Counted from the stretch's first letter, positions 44,945 through 57,925 are shown. The stretch: DNA of 64,000 bases from Parabacteroides sp. (GCA_017481945.1 JAFUOJ010000031.1:1-64000); one strand, 5' to 3'. Notes: generated by a model not told the origin, from the sequence alone. Made by a program: numbers and translations.

Positions 44945-44984
44945 AAAAGAGGTTGTTCTTTCAAAAAAGACAACCTCTTTTTTT
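44945..44984 (+). terminator. Rho-independent terminator of the RND operon
   Basis: 12-bp stem AAAAGAGGTTGT / ACAACCTCTTTT followed by a T-run and TATAT, 70 bases after the channel stop codon. Confidence 0.92.
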
Positions 44985-45040
44985 ATATCGGAAGTAGCAT
45001 TTACTCCAACTAAAACTTTCAATTTATACATATATTTCTC

Positions 45041-45048
45041 TATATTTG
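45041..45048 (+). promoter_or_regulatory. -7 element for the acyltransferase 3 gene
   Basis: TATATTTG fits TAnnTTTG, 38 bases before the ATG at 45087. Confidence 0.55.
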
Positions 45049-45086
45049 TTCGCAATAATTACATATCTAACGAATAATTCAACAAC

Positions 45087-46175
45087 ATGAAACGTATTGT
45101 ATTTCTTGATTACCTACGGGTATTTGCTTGTTTTCTTGTGATATTAGTTCATGCAAGTGAAAACTTTTATGGCGATATTGGCGCCACTGATATGGTTGGT
45201 CCGCAAGCTTATTTAGCCAACGAAACAGACCGATTATGGGTATCTATATACGATGGTTTCTCCCGAATGGCAGTACCTTTATTCATGATTGTATCTGCTT
45301 TTCTTTTAGTTCCAATGAAAGAAGAACAATCCTCTTGGCAGTTTTATGCACGTCGATTTACACGTATCCTGCCTCCTTTTTTCATTTTCATGATTCTTTA
45401 TAGCACCTTACCTCTTTTATGGGGACAAATAGACCAAGTAACCTCTATAAAAGATTTATCCCGATTATTCCTTAATTTTCCCACTTTAGCGGGACATTTA
45501 TGGTTTATGTACCCACTTATCAGCCTATATCTTTTCATTCCGATCATATCTCCTTGGTTAAAAAATGCCTCTGCAAGAGAAGAACGTTTCTTCATTGGGC
45601 TATTCCTTGTCTCCACTTGTATGCCCTATTTAAACCGTTGGTGTGGAGAAGTATGGGGACAATGTTTTTGGAATGAGTACCACATGTTATGGTATTTCTC
45701 AGGGTATCTCGGCTATTTAGTTTTAGCTCATTACATCCGTGTTCACCTGACTTGGAACAGAAACCAACGTCTTATTATCGGTTTTATATCCATGCTTGTA
45801 GGAGCCTTCCTCACTATCTACTCTTTTTATATTCAGGCCATACCCGGAGAACGGCTTTCTACTCCTGTAATAGAAATTGGTTGGGCTTTCTGTACAATCA
45901 ACTGTGTACTCCTAACTACCGGAACTTTTCTGCTTTTCACCTGCATTAACGCTCCAAAAGCCCCAGATATAATTACGGATATTTCTAAACTAAGTTATGG
46001 AATATACTTAATGCACATCTTTTGGTTAGGTTTATGGGTAAACATTATTAAGCATACACTCGCATTTCCAACGGTTGCAGCTATCCCATGTATTGCTATT
46101 GCAACTTTCATTTGTTGTTATATTACAAGCAAAGTAATCTCTTTCATTCCGGGTAGTAAATGGATTATCGGATGA
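45087..46175 (+). CDS. Acyltransferase 3 family membrane protein
   Basis: 362 residues, about ten helices. N terminus RIVFLDYLRVFACFLVILVHAS is the OafA/YrhL-type start, with the conserved His on helix 1. SWQFYARRFTRILPPF carries the conserved Arg pair, and SYGIYLMHIFWLG near the end is the family's last motif. It acylates a surface polysaccharide or lipid; acceptor unknown. Single gene ending at a strong bidirectional terminator. Confidence 0.88.
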   Translation: MKRIVFLDYLRVFACFLVILVHASENFYGDIGATDMVGPQAYLANETDRLWVSIYDGFSRMAVPLFMIVSAFLLVPMKEEQSSWQFYARRFTRILPPFFIFMILYSTLPLLWGQIDQVTSIKDLSRLFLNFPTLAGHLWFMYPLISLYLFIPIISPWLKNASAREERFFIGLFLVSTCMPYLNRWCGEVWGQCFWNEYHMLWYFSGYLGYLVLAHYIRVHLTWNRNQRLIIGFISMLVGAFLTIYSFYIQAIPGERLSTPVIEIGWAFCTINCVLLTTGTFLLFTCINAPKAPDIITDISKLSYGIYLMHIFWLGLWVNIIKHTLAFPTVAAIPCIAIATFICCYITSKVISFIPGSKWIIG

Positions 46176-46185
46176 TAAAAAGGAA

Positions 46186-46220
46186 TCGTACAGTTGAGAG
46201 ATTCCATCTCAACTGTACGA
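46186..46220. terminator. Bidirectional terminator
   Basis: Perfect 14-bp stem TCGTACAGTTGAGA / TCTCAACTGTACGA with a 7-base loop, between convergent genes. The A-rich left flank and the AAATTATTT right flank are modest in both directions. Confidence 0.82.
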
Positions 46221-46222
46221 AA

Positions 46223-47746
46223 TTATTTCATATTTGTACGCATTGCTAACATGATCGACTCCCCGACTAAGGCTATATTAGCTAAGAAATAATGTCGTTT
46301 ATTACCGATTTTAATAGTATGTCCTGCGATTTCTGCTGTAGCCAATATTTCATTTCTTACATTAGAATCCCCAAAATAGGCCGCACTTCCTGCAAAGAAA
46401 GCAGTTCCTGAAGGTCCTAATTCAAATAGTATAGGTCCTGCATCAATATCTATTCCAACATAACAAGTGTAATTCCAGTACTCCTTTAAACCAGATATTA
46501 CCCCCTCTTTCCAAAATAATGTTTTAAGTTGTTCATACTGTTTCTTTGCAAAAGCTTCATCTATAAATGTAAGGTAATAACAGTTTAAGGCAGAATAGGA
46601 ACCTTTCACTGGAGCATTTTCATATAAATTTCCATTTCTGTCTATGAAAGAGGCCAGTATCCCCGTCTCTTTATCCAACCATTCCTTTTGTGCTCTCGCA
46701 ATCCATTTTTTTACGGTCGAACGATATTTACCCTTATGTGTGTCTGCATATTGATTTAATGCCACAATTGCAACCAACATATCCGGCACATATATAGACT
46801 CACTGGGGTATGTAGGCAAATTTAAGCTCTCACTTTGTAGTATTCTGCGATTCATTGTTTCGCAAAGATCTGAGAGTAATTTATCATATTTCTTATCTCC
46901 TCCTATCTCTTTATATCCACAAATCATCCAAGCCAAGTGACTTAAATAGGATACATGGCTATTATCTCCCTCCAGACTCTCCAAAGGATCTTCATTCCAT
47001 CTCATCGTATCATAATAACGTATTTCTGGAGACATCACAATATTTATCAGGCTATCAATGTATAATACATTTTCTTTTTTTGTTTCCGGATAAAGATAAG
47101 AAAGGTTTACCAATGCAGCCGATAGCATTGAACAGGAGTATAAAGCCCACTCTCCTTGAAACTGAACACCTATCATAGAAGGCATCTCATTGAGTACATT
47201 TTGAGGGGAGGTTACCAACTTGTCAAGCAAATAATTCTTTCGTTCAAAAAGATCCTGCTTTTCCCTATCCAAAGATTTATGGTCTTGACACATCCAAAGG
47301 ACACTTAACGATTTCAATAGGATTAGAATAATCGCTATTGCAGAACGGCTTATTACCCTTCCAAACCGGCTTTTTTTACGGATTCTTTTTGAATATTTCC
47401 GAATAAGCTGAATACCAACCAAACAGGAAAGCCCATAAAACGGCAGCAATATACAGGTCCCTATGGAAGCGATCCAATGATCAGTCACTCCCCATAGGAT
47501 AATTGCTATTGCCAAATAAATCAGATAGGGAAAAAGAATCCTACGAAAACGCAGCTCTTTAGAAATAAAATTCCAGTATGTAACATATAAAGAGGTATAT
47601 AGAAGTATCAGTGTTATTGTTCCTACAGCATATTCATAATTCCATAAATAAGGCATAAGGAAATATAGAAACACTTGTAAAGCAAACCATTTACCTATTC
47701 TAAATAAACAATTAATACCTTTTATAACCTGCTCTTCTGACATCAT
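46223..47746 (-). CDS. Membrane-anchored alpha-toroid protein (linalool dehydratase-isomerase-like?)
   Basis: 507 residues from the chosen ATG at 47746. The open frame extends to 47845, but that would run through the promoter of the divergent EamA gene. N-terminal half: five or six hydrophobic helices (about 15-165). C-terminal half (about 190-507): a soluble all-alpha region with paired helices, NSHVSYLSHLAWMICGYK, GVQFQGEWALYSC, FIDRNGNLYENAPVKGSY, and a late GPSGTAFFAGSAAYFGD. The arrangement recalls linalool dehydratase-isomerase/DUF2264-type (alpha/alpha)6 barrels, but I cannot confirm the family. No signal for cleavage, so it is an integral membrane protein. Function unknown. Confidence 0.65.
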   Translation of the reverse strand: MMSEEQVIKGINCLFRIGKWFALQVFLYFLMPYLWNYEYAVGTITLILLYTSLYVTYWNFISKELRFRRILFPYLIYLAIAIILWGVTDHWIASIGTCILLPFYGLSCLVGIQLIRKYSKRIRKKSRFGRVISRSAIAIILILLKSLSVLWMCQDHKSLDREKQDLFERKNYLLDKLVTSPQNVLNEMPSMIGVQFQGEWALYSCSMLSAALVNLSYLYPETKKENVLYIDSLINIVMSPEIRYYDTMRWNEDPLESLEGDNSHVSYLSHLAWMICGYKEIGGDKKYDKLLSDLCETMNRRILQSESLNLPTYPSESIYVPDMLVAIVALNQYADTHKGKYRSTVKKWIARAQKEWLDKETGILASFIDRNGNLYENAPVKGSYSALNCYYLTFIDEAFAKKQYEQLKTLFWKEGVISGLKEYWNYTCYVGIDIDAGPILFELGPSGTAFFAGSAAYFGDSNVRNEILATAEIAGHTIKIGNKRHYFLANIALVGESIMLAMRTNMK

Positions 47747-47829
47747 ATTCTTAAATAGTATAAAATAATTGTAACCGGTACTCCGTATATTTCCGCGCTC
47801 TCTTAACCTATTTTTATCATAGAGTTCAC

Positions 47830-47837
47830 TATCTTTG
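47830..47837 (+). promoter_or_regulatory. -7 element for the EamA transporter gene
   Basis: TATCTTTG, exact TAnnTTTG match. A transcript start near 47844 excludes the upstream ATG at 47835 and supports the one at 47868. Confidence 0.6.
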
Positions 47838-47867
47838 CGCCCCAAAGATAATGGTTTTTATATAAAT

Positions 47868-48779
47868 ATGGGAAATAAGAGCACTACATTAGGGCATATT
47901 GCATGTTTTGTTTCTTATGCAATATTCGGGGTGAATATTATTGTTTGCAAAGATTTATCAAGTAGTCATTTAATATCTCCTATCGCTTTATTCTGCTTAC
48001 GTTCGCTTGGAGCCGGTCTGTTATTTTGGCTACTGTCCCTTTTTATGCCTTATGAGAAAGTGGAAAAGAAAGACTTCCTCCCTATTTTTGCAGCTTCTAT
48101 ATTGGGATTTTTCTTGACACAAATCACCTTTTTAATAGCGATTTCGGACATTACACCGATGGATTGTGCCATCGTTAGTGCCCTTTCTCCTATCTATACC
48201 ATGATTATTGCGGCAATAGCCATCAAAGAACCCATCACATTAAAGAAAGCAAGTGGTGTCGCATTAAGCTTTTGTGGGATTATCTATTTAATACTTCACA
48301 GTACAGGTACGGTAAGCGGTGCGGCCGAAACCCAGCCAATCGGACTCTTTCTAATGATACTTAACAGCCTTTGTTTCTCGCTTTATTTGGGAATTTTCAA
48401 GCCCATCATCTCCAAATATTCTGTCATTACCTTTATGAAATGGATATTTTTCTTCTCCCTTTTACTCTCCCTTCCCTTTGCCGGACGGGAGATTATACAT
48501 ATTGATTACACCGCTTTACCGACAAGCATTCTATCGGAATTAGCTTTCCTTATCATTTGTGCTACGTTCATTACCTACTTTCTTATTCCCCTCGGTCAAA
48601 AACGTATTCGTCCGACTTTGGTCAGTATGTACTCCTATGTACAGCCCATTATCGCCATATTCATCAGTGTTTATATCGGAATGGATACGCTTAGTTGGCA
48701 AAAAGTACTCGCTACTGTCACTGTCTTTACCGGAGTTATCCTCGTAAGTTACAGCCGCAGTATAAAACATAGTAAATAA
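47868..48779 (+). CDS. EamA (DMT) family transporter
   Basis: 303 residues from the ATG at 47868, ten hydrophobic helices in two EamA repeats. Motifs: FVSYAIFGVNIIVCKD at the start, SDITPMDCAIVSALSPIYTMI in repeat 1 and RIRPTLVSMYSYVQPIIAIF in repeat 2. Exports or imports small metabolites (amino acids, nucleosides or similar); substrate unknown. Confidence 0.88.
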   Translation: MGNKSTTLGHIACFVSYAIFGVNIIVCKDLSSSHLISPIALFCLRSLGAGLLFWLLSLFMPYEKVEKKDFLPIFAASILGFFLTQITFLIAISDITPMDCAIVSALSPIYTMIIAAIAIKEPITLKKASGVALSFCGIIYLILHSTGTVSGAAETQPIGLFLMILNSLCFSLYLGIFKPIISKYSVITFMKWIFFFSLLLSLPFAGREIIHIDYTALPTSILSELAFLIICATFITYFLIPLGQKRIRPTLVSMYSYVQPIIAIFISVYIGMDTLSWQKVLATVTVFTGVILVSYSRSIKHSK

Positions 48780-48849
48780 ATTCAAATCTGTTGCCTAATC
48801 TCTTTTTTTATCGTATCTTGCTTTCTATCTAATAACAATAGACGGAAAT

Positions 48850-49290
48850 ATGAAAGCAAATATAGATTATAATGATTTTCCGAAGCGGTTTGTTCATTGC
48901 CTGAATGAGAAATGTACACGCGGAGAAGAGTGCTTACGCCGGCAAATGGCATTGGAAGCGCCTGAAGAACGCAGATCTTTCACAGTGGTAAATCCCAAAC
49001 ATATCCATTCAGAGAATGGAGAAAACTGTACTCAGTTCCTATCTGTTGAGCCCAAACTATTCGCCAAAGGGATTAAGAAGTTATTCGATAAGATTCCTCA
49101 TAAGGAGGCTTTACTTCTAAAACAACAAATCCTAAATTACTTAGGACGCAATACTTATTACCGCTGTTACCGAGAAGAACGCATGCTTTCTCCCCAAGAA
49201 CAGGAGTACATCCAACAACTTTTCCTCCAACAGAACATAAAAGAACCTCCCCAATACGAAGAGCTTGTTCCGTATTATCAGTTAGATTGA
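48850..49290 (+). CDS. DUF6078 family protein
   Basis: 146 residues, cytoplasmic. Matches the small Bacteroidales family DUF6078 by its start NIDYNDFPKRFVHCLNEKC. Cys are placed like a metal site: CLNEKCTRGEEC near residues 18-30, then NCTQF (about 59) and RCYREE (about 115). A helical C-terminal half ends in a basic/acidic stretch. Function unknown. The 3' end abuts a cluster of phased dyads. Confidence 0.75.
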   Translation: MKANIDYNDFPKRFVHCLNEKCTRGEECLRRQMALEAPEERRSFTVVNPKHIHSENGENCTQFLSVEPKLFAKGIKKLFDKIPHKEALLLKQQILNYLGRNTYYRCYREERMLSPQEQEYIQQLFLQQNIKEPPQYEELVPYYQLD

Positions 49291-49292
49291 GG

Positions 49293-49359
49293 AAGTTTCA
49301 TATATTATGAAACTTCTGTTTTATATATTGTAAAAACTTTGTTTCATAATATATGAAAC
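49293..49359. repeat. Three phased GTTTC/GAAAC dyads
   Basis: Dyad cores start at 49295 (GTTTCATATATTATGAAAC), 49318 (GTTTT...AAAAC, 20 bp) and 49341 (GTTTCATAATATATGAAAC), exactly 23 bp apart. The third is the reverse complement of the first, and in the second both arms change together (GTTTC/GAAAC to GTTTT/AAAAC). The cluster fills the gap between the convergent DUF6078 and lipocalin-like genes. The first could act as a terminator hairpin, but no T-run follows and three evenly spaced copies are not needed for that. Confidence 0.8.
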
Positions 49360-49370
49360 TCACAAAAAGT

Positions 49371-49787
49371 TTAGAACTTTCGAAAAACATACGTCTTATT
49401 TTCGCTATTCAAGATAAGTTCTTTACCTGAAATCTTATCAATCGTGTAAGTTCGTTTAGCAGAAGTCCAGTCGGTATAAGGCAAGAAAGTGGAAACAGGA
49501 CCAGGATCATTGGTCAGTTCTAAATGAAGTATATTCTCTCCTTCCAACGTGTTATAACCGTACCGATAACTAAATGATTCCGTTTGTGGGCGGTAAACTT
49601 GATACATAAAAAGGGAACTTTGAAAATTAAAATAGATAGTATCCACCTTTTCTACCACGCCATCCATCTCCACTTGTTGCAATTGCCACTTTCCAAACAG
49701 CTTGGAATCTGTATCTTTACTGCAAGCTGTCATCAGACAAACAGAGCAAAGAATCAGTAGTGTATTTTGAATTTTCTTCTTCATCAA
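49371..49787 (-). CDS. Lipocalin-like lipoprotein
   Basis: 138 residues. Lipoprotein signal with Cys in CLMTACS (about residue 22). The mature part starts with LFGKWQLQQVEMDG and has about eight short strands, the pattern of the lipocalin-like lipoproteins common in Bacteroidales. Function unknown. Lies downstream of the dapA terminator on the same strand. Confidence 0.75.
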   Translation of the reverse strand: MMKKKIQNTLLILCSVCLMTACSKDTDSKLFGKWQLQQVEMDGVVEKVDTIYFNFQSSLFMYQVYRPQTESFSYRYGYNTLEGENILHLELTNDPGPVSTFLPYTDWTSAKRTYTIDKISGKELILNSENKTYVFRKF

Positions 49788-49816
49788 TCCTTCATTTTTT
49801 AATTCATAAAATTAAA

Positions 49817-49854
49817 AAGAGACTGCCTCAATGTGATTTTCAAGACAGCCTCTT
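49817..49854 (-). terminator. Terminator after dapA
   Basis: Stem AAGAGACTGCCT / AGACAGCCTCTT with two mismatches, followed on the minus strand by TTTTTAATTTTATG. Lies about 30 bases after the dapA stop codon. Confidence 0.75.
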
Positions 49855-49884
49855 CCAACCTTTTATTAACCCAATTATATATAT

Positions 49885-50778
49885 TTAGCACTTTATATTC
49901 AACTGGCGCAACACGTCACGAATCTTTTCAAAGGTAGTAATACGGGTTGGAACCAATGGTAAACGTAACTTATTCTCGATAAATCCCATTGCATTCAACA
50001 TACTTTTTGCTCCTGCCGGATTACCATCTACAAACAATAAGTTGAACAATTCGGTAAAGCTGTGGTGAATTGTACGCGCATTGTCATAATCTCCTGCCAA
50101 TGCTAAACGAACCATACGGCTAAATTCACGAGGGAAAGCATTACCTATCACTGAAATAACACCTACTGCTCCTAAGGTAATCAACGGGAAAGTAATACCG
50201 TCATCACCGGAAATCACGCTGAAATCCTTCGGCTTATTTTTAATGATATCGTCCATTTGGGTGATATTTCCGGAAGCTTCCTTAATAGCAATTACGTTCT
50301 TAAACTCACGAGCAATGCGAAGAGTTGTCTCCGCAGTCATGTTTACTCCCGTACGTCCCGGTACATTATATAACACAATCGGAAGAGTTGTTGCTTCAGC
50401 GATGGCTTTATAATGCTGATAAATTCCTTCTTGAGACGGTTTATTGTAATAAGGTACAACAGACAAAATCGCGTCTATTCCGTCGAAATTATCATTCTTC
50501 AACTTCTCAACAATAGCACGTGTACAGTTACCTCCCACGCCTAAAACAATAGGAATACGTCCGTTTACCTTTGTTACAACTAAATCAATGATATTCTTTT
50601 TTTCCTCTTCTGTTAATGTAGGTGTCTCAGCTGTAGTTCCTAAAACCACTAAATAATCAGTTCCATTTTGTAACTGATAATCCACTAACTTACCTAAAGC
50701 TTCGTAATCTACGCTTTCATCTTCTTTAAATGGAGTGATCAATGCCACACCCATTCCTTTTAAATTTATATCTGCCAT
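49885..50778 (-). CDS. dapA: 4-Hydroxy-tetrahydrodipicolinate synthase
   Basis: 297 residues. Condenses pyruvate with aspartate semialdehyde in lysine and diaminopimelate synthesis. TIM barrel with GTTAETPTL, YNVPGRTGVN (catalytic Tyr) and AIKEASGN (Schiff-base Lys). The frame is open to 50892, but the ATG at 50778 begins MADINLKGMGVALITPF exactly at the family N terminus, and a -7 element at 50809-50816 lies upstream of it. Confidence 0.95.
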   Translation of the reverse strand: MADINLKGMGVALITPFKEDESVDYEALGKLVDYQLQNGTDYLVVLGTTAETPTLTEEEKKNIIDLVVTKVNGRIPIVLGVGGNCTRAIVEKLKNDNFDGIDAILSVVPYYNKPSQEGIYQHYKAIAEATTLPIVLYNVPGRTGVNMTAETTLRIAREFKNVIAIKEASGNITQMDDIIKNKPKDFSVISGDDGITFPLITLGAVGVISVIGNAFPREFSRMVRLALAGDYDNARTIHHSFTELFNLLFVDGNPAGAKSMLNAMGFIENKLRLPLVPTRITTFEKIRDVLRQLNIKC

Positions 50779-50808
50779 AACGGAAATGTTCGATTTGTTA
50801 TTAGAATG

Positions 50809-50816
50809 CAAAAATA
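50809..50816 (-). promoter_or_regulatory. -7 element for dapA
   Basis: TATTTTTG on the minus strand fits TAnnTTTG, 31 bases before the dapA ATG at 50778; it makes the extended start at 50892 unlikely. Confidence 0.5.
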
Positions 50817-50827
50817 AAGATTTTATA

Positions 50828-54311
<3,484 letters not shown>

Positions 54312-54340
54312 CCTCTTTTTACCCTTAAAACCCTAATTTC

Positions 54341-55444
54341 TTATAAGTGATACCCCCATTGTTCGAGAGCCATCCCCCAGTTTTCTTCTACAAGTTGAAC
54401 GGTACGGTCGTTGTACTTGTATTGATTTTTCTTATAACCTTTCTTTTTACTAAGATACTTTTCTATATCTGTTTTCGATTCTTCAAAACCGGATAAATCC
54501 AACTTTTTATAGATATCTTCAGTCATAGAAAAAGCGTCCTGCTCAAAATCTTCAAACTTTACTTCTATCAGATTTCCTTCCGGAATCAAATGTTTTTCTT
54601 CTTCATACTTATAATACAAACGACGATAGATTTCAAGTACATTACTTTCTATCTGTTCATTTGTAATATCTTGTAGACGTAATGGCTGTATCGTATTTGT
54701 AAAGAAGCTACGTGTACTTTCAAAAACGGTATAAGGATTACGCATTAGATAAATGAACTTCGCATTAGGAAACATTTCTACCAGCGTCTTTATACGTCCT
54801 GTATGAGGAGGATTTTTGCTCAAAAACTGAGTACCCTTTGTATTCCATAGTGATATTTTAATCAACTTACGGAATGTATCCATGAATATCTGACGTTCTT
54901 CCTCTGTAATCTTATTGAATAACAAATAACGTTCACAATATTCCAACGTATCTTTTGGGAAAAACCAAAAGTTATAATAGGCATAAGGCATCATATTTGC
55001 TAAGGCAAACTCCTCTTCTTGAGGAAGATCAACCTTTAATTCCATATTATCCGTCGGACGTTTATCCGGCATTAAGAACGACATGTTTTTCTTAAAAAAA
55101 GGCTGTCCCCAAAGCATAATATTGGGGAATACCGTTTGATAGGTCGTATTGTATCCAAAATGTTTATCACAAGAAAAAACATTATGCATAAATGTTGTGC
55201 CGCTTCTCCAATGACCTAAAATGAAAACAGGGTCCATTTCTAACGGCTTATCTGCTATCTTTCGATAACGAGCGTCTTCAAAAGGTTGTAGCAAACTAAG
55301 CAAACGGCAAACGGACTTTGTCAAATAAAATTTACTTTTAAACCCTTTATCGATCGTTCGATTAGCAGTCACTGCCTTAAAAGTTTTCCAATTTGCCCCT
55401 ACTAAAGTATTAATAGGTAGCTTGTCAAATTCCAGTAACCCCAT
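54341..55444 (-). CDS. PAPS-dependent sulfotransferase (BT_0416-like)
   Basis: 367 residues. PAPS 5'-phosphosulfate loop FILGHWRSGTTFMHN near residue 75, and the 3'-phosphate motif KFIYLMRNPYTVFESTRSFF (conserved Arg and Ser). Transfers sulfate from PAPS to an acceptor. No signal peptide, so cytoplasmic. It lies three bases after cysN in a locus that makes PAPS. The same gene order in Bacteroides thetaiotaomicron includes BT_0416, reported to sulfate cholesterol and other steroids; that substrate is an inference here. Confidence 0.88.
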   Translation of the reverse strand: MGLLEFDKLPINTLVGANWKTFKAVTANRTIDKGFKSKFYLTKSVCRLLSLLQPFEDARYRKIADKPLEMDPVFILGHWRSGTTFMHNVFSCDKHFGYNTTYQTVFPNIMLWGQPFFKKNMSFLMPDKRPTDNMELKVDLPQEEEFALANMMPYAYYNFWFFPKDTLEYCERYLLFNKITEEERQIFMDTFRKLIKISLWNTKGTQFLSKNPPHTGRIKTLVEMFPNAKFIYLMRNPYTVFESTRSFFTNTIQPLRLQDITNEQIESNVLEIYRRLYYKYEEEKHLIPEGNLIEVKFEDFEQDAFSMTEDIYKKLDLSGFEESKTDIEKYLSKKKGYKKNQYKYNDRTVQLVEENWGMALEQWGYHL

Positions 55445-55447
55445 CTC

Positions 55448-56911
55448 TTATTTATTTTCTGTTATACATTTTACAGGAACACCCTGACGTTCAAGTTCCT
55501 TACAAATAGTACGGATAGCTTCATAATGTTCAGCAGCAATACCTAATTCAGGAAGATTTAATACAGCAAAAGCGTCTTCTGTTACCATATCACGTACATC
55601 CACACGATCAATAATCATCCCTACCGCAGAGGTATTATTGGTAATTGGATCAATTAAAATAAAAGCACCAGTCTGTCTATTTTTCTGATAAGGATCAAAA
55701 AATAATTCCTTTCCTGTTGTAAAAACGACACGACCAATTTCATTTAATTTCATCGGTAAACTATCCACTGTCAACTGCCCATTTTCAATAGATAATTGCT
55801 CCATCGTATTTACATTTACCTTATAACGGATATTATCAACACGGGCACGAGTCAAATTAGTGGTATGTTTAATATAAAATTGCTTATTTATATCCATTGG
55901 TTCCTCGTCCATCCAAACCAACATTGCCTCAAAATTGCGGTCAACAATGGGTTGATTATCGGGATGAACCAACATCTCACCTCGCGAAACATCTATTTCA
56001 TCTTCCAATGTAATTGTTACACACTGAGGAGGAAATGCGTAATCCAACTCGCCATCATACGTAACAATACTTTTGACTTTGGATATTTTTCCTGAAGGCA
56101 AAGCCATCACTGTATCCCCTTTACGTACAATACCACTTGATATCTTTCCGCTAAAACCTCGGAAGTTTAAATTAGGACGCAATACATATTGTACCGGATA
56201 ACGGAAATCTTCAAAATTACGATCCTGATCAATAGGAACTGTTTCCAAGAAATCTAACAAAGCAGGACCTTCATACCAAGGAGTACGAGTACTCTTTTCT
56301 ACCACATTGTCTCCATCTAAGGCAGAAAGTGGTATACAAGTAATATCAGGTATATTCAAAGAAGAAACAAATTCTTTATAATCAGAGACAATCTTATCAA
56401 AGACCTCTTTATCGAAATCAACCAAGTCCATTTTGTTAACAGCAAGTACTACGTGCTTGATTCCTAATAAAGAGACTAAATAAGTATGACGACGCGTCTG
56501 TGTAATTACTCCTGTTCGAGCGTCTACTAAAATAATAGCTAAGTTGGCGGTTGACCCCCCTGTAATCATATTACGGGTATATTGCTCATGTCCCGGGGTA
56601 TCTGCAATAATAAACTTACGATTATTCGTACTGAAATAACGGTATGCAACATCAATTGTAATACCCTGTTCTCGTTCAGCTTTCAAACCATCCAGCAACA
56701 AAGCATAGTCAATATGATCACCAGCATTCCCCATACGTTTACTATCACGTTCAAGAGCGTCCAGCTGATCTTCATAAATCTTTTTACTATCAAACAACAA
56801 ACGTCCAATCAATGTTGATTTTCCATCATCTACTGAACCAGCAGTCAGAAAGCGGAGTAAATCTTTCTGTTCGTCTTTATCTAAAAACTCCTTTATATCT
56901 AATGTTGCCAT
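55448..56911 (-). CDS. cysN: ATP sulfurylase GTPase subunit
   Basis: 487 residues from the ATG at 56911. G1 motif [21 protein letters not shown]3 [13 protein letters not shown]4 [10 protein letters not shown]; then two EF-Tu-like barrels. Drives adenylylation of sulfate with CysD. The frame is open to 56962 but that would overlap cysD by 50 bases; [13 protein letters not shown] at 56911 is the better start, one base from the cysD stop. It is not fused with the APS kinase, which is separate here. Confidence 0.95.
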   Translation of the reverse strand: MATLDIKEFLDKDEQKDLLRFLTAGSVDDGKSTLIGRLLFDSKKIYEDQLDALERDSKRMGNAGDHIDYALLLDGLKAEREQGITIDVAYRYFSTNNRKFIIADTPGHEQYTRNMITGGSTANLAIILVDARTGVITQTRRHTYLVSLLGIKHVVLAVNKMDLVDFDKEVFDKIVSDYKEFVSSLNIPDITCIPLSALDGDNVVEKSTRTPWYEGPALLDFLETVPIDQDRNFEDFRYPVQYVLRPNLNFRGFSGKISSGIVRKGDTVMALPSGKISKVKSIVTYDGELDYAFPPQCVTITLEDEIDVSRGEMLVHPDNQPIVDRNFEAMLVWMDEEPMDINKQFYIKHTTNLTRARVDNIRYKVNVNTMEQLSIENGQLTVDSLPMKLNEIGRVVFTTGKELFFDPYQKNRQTGAFILIDPITNNTSAVGMIIDRVDVRDMVTEDAFAVLNLPELGIAAEHYEAIRTICKELERQGVPVKCITENK

Positions 56912-56912
56912 A

Positions 56913-57821
56913 TTAAAAATATCCCTCCCGTTTTTTCTGTTCCATACTTGCGTCTTGATCAAAATCTATCACACGTGTCGTACGTTCACTCTTTGTTGTC
57001 GTCATCATTTCCTCAACAATCTTCTCAATTGTATCCGCATTACTTTCAACAGCACCAGTCAATGGCCAACAACCTAATGTACGAAAACGTACCATACGCA
57101 TTTGAATCTTATCCCGATATTGCTCTGGTAAACGGTCATCATCCGCCATAATTAAATTACCATCCAATTCTATAACCGGGCGTTCTTTAGCATAATACAA
57201 AGGAACGATTGGAATATTCTCTAAACGAATATATTGCCAAATATCTAATTCTGTCCAGTTTGACAAAGGAAACACTCGGATACTCTCTCCTTTATGTACA
57301 CGAGCATTATAGATATCCCATAACTCCGGACGTTGATTTTTAGGATCCCACTGATGAAACTTATCACGGAAAGAATAAATACGTTCCTTTGCACGACTCC
57401 TCTCTTCATCACGACGAGCTCCACCAAAAGCGGCATCAAACTTATATTTATCAAGCGCCTGTAATAAAGCTTGTGTCTTCATTAAATCTGTATGCACCTT
57501 ACTTCCGTGTGAAAAAGGACCAACACCCGCATTATATGCTTCCATATTTGATTCCACAATCAGGTTCCATCCATATTTCTTTGCATATTCATCTCGGAAC
57601 TGAACCATCTCTTTAAATTTCCATTTTGAATCAATGTGCATTAATGGGAAAGGAACTTTTCCCGGTGCGAAAGCCTTTTCTGCCAAACGAACCATGACAG
57701 AAGAATCTTTTCCAATAGAATAAAGCATGACAGGGTTCTCAAATTCAGCTGCTACCTCACGAATAATATGGATAGATTCAGCCTCTAATTCCTGCAAATG
57801 GCTTAATTTGTAATCTGACAT
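56913..57821 (-). CDS. cysD: ATP sulfurylase catalytic subunit
   Basis: 302 residues. PP-loop motif [18 protein letters not shown] and [18 protein letters not shown]. Converts ATP and sulfate to APS. Usual length. A 104-base gap upstream, toward cysC, holds three phased dyads, and no promoter motif was seen there. Confidence 0.96.
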   Translation of the reverse strand: MSDYKLSHLQELEAESIHIIREVAAEFENPVMLYSIGKDSSVMVRLAEKAFAPGKVPFPLMHIDSKWKFKEMVQFRDEYAKKYGWNLIVESNMEAYNAGVGPFSHGSKVHTDLMKTQALLQALDKYKFDAAFGGARRDEERSRAKERIYSFRDKFHQWDPKNQRPELWDIYNARVHKGESIRVFPLSNWTELDIWQYIRLENIPIVPLYYAKERPVIELDGNLIMADDDRLPEQYRDKIQMRMVRFRTLGCWPLTGAVESNADTIEKIVEEMMTTTKSERTTRVIDFDQDASMEQKKREGYF

Positions 57822-57858
57822 ATCTTACTTTTTGTTTTTTTATTTCTATTCATATAAA

Positions 57859-57920
57859 ATTTCTTCCCGAAGAAACTTTTGTTTCATGCCGAGAAACTTT
57901 CAGTTTCATACCCATAAAAC
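57859..57920. repeat. Three phased GTTTC/GAAAC dyads between cysC and cysD
   Basis: Elements start at 57859 (ATTTCTTCCCGAAGAAAC), 57881 (GTTTCATGCCGAGAAAC) and 57903 (GTTTCATACCCATAAAAC), exactly 22 bp apart, or about two helical turns. Arms are GTTTC/GAAAC, or GTTTC/AAAAC, with a C-rich centre. They lie between the stop of cysC and the start of cysD. They share the arm sequence and layout of the dyads at 49293-49359 but have different centres. Could be an operator set or an mRNA feature for cysD. Confidence 0.8.
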
Positions 57921-57925
57921 AATTA

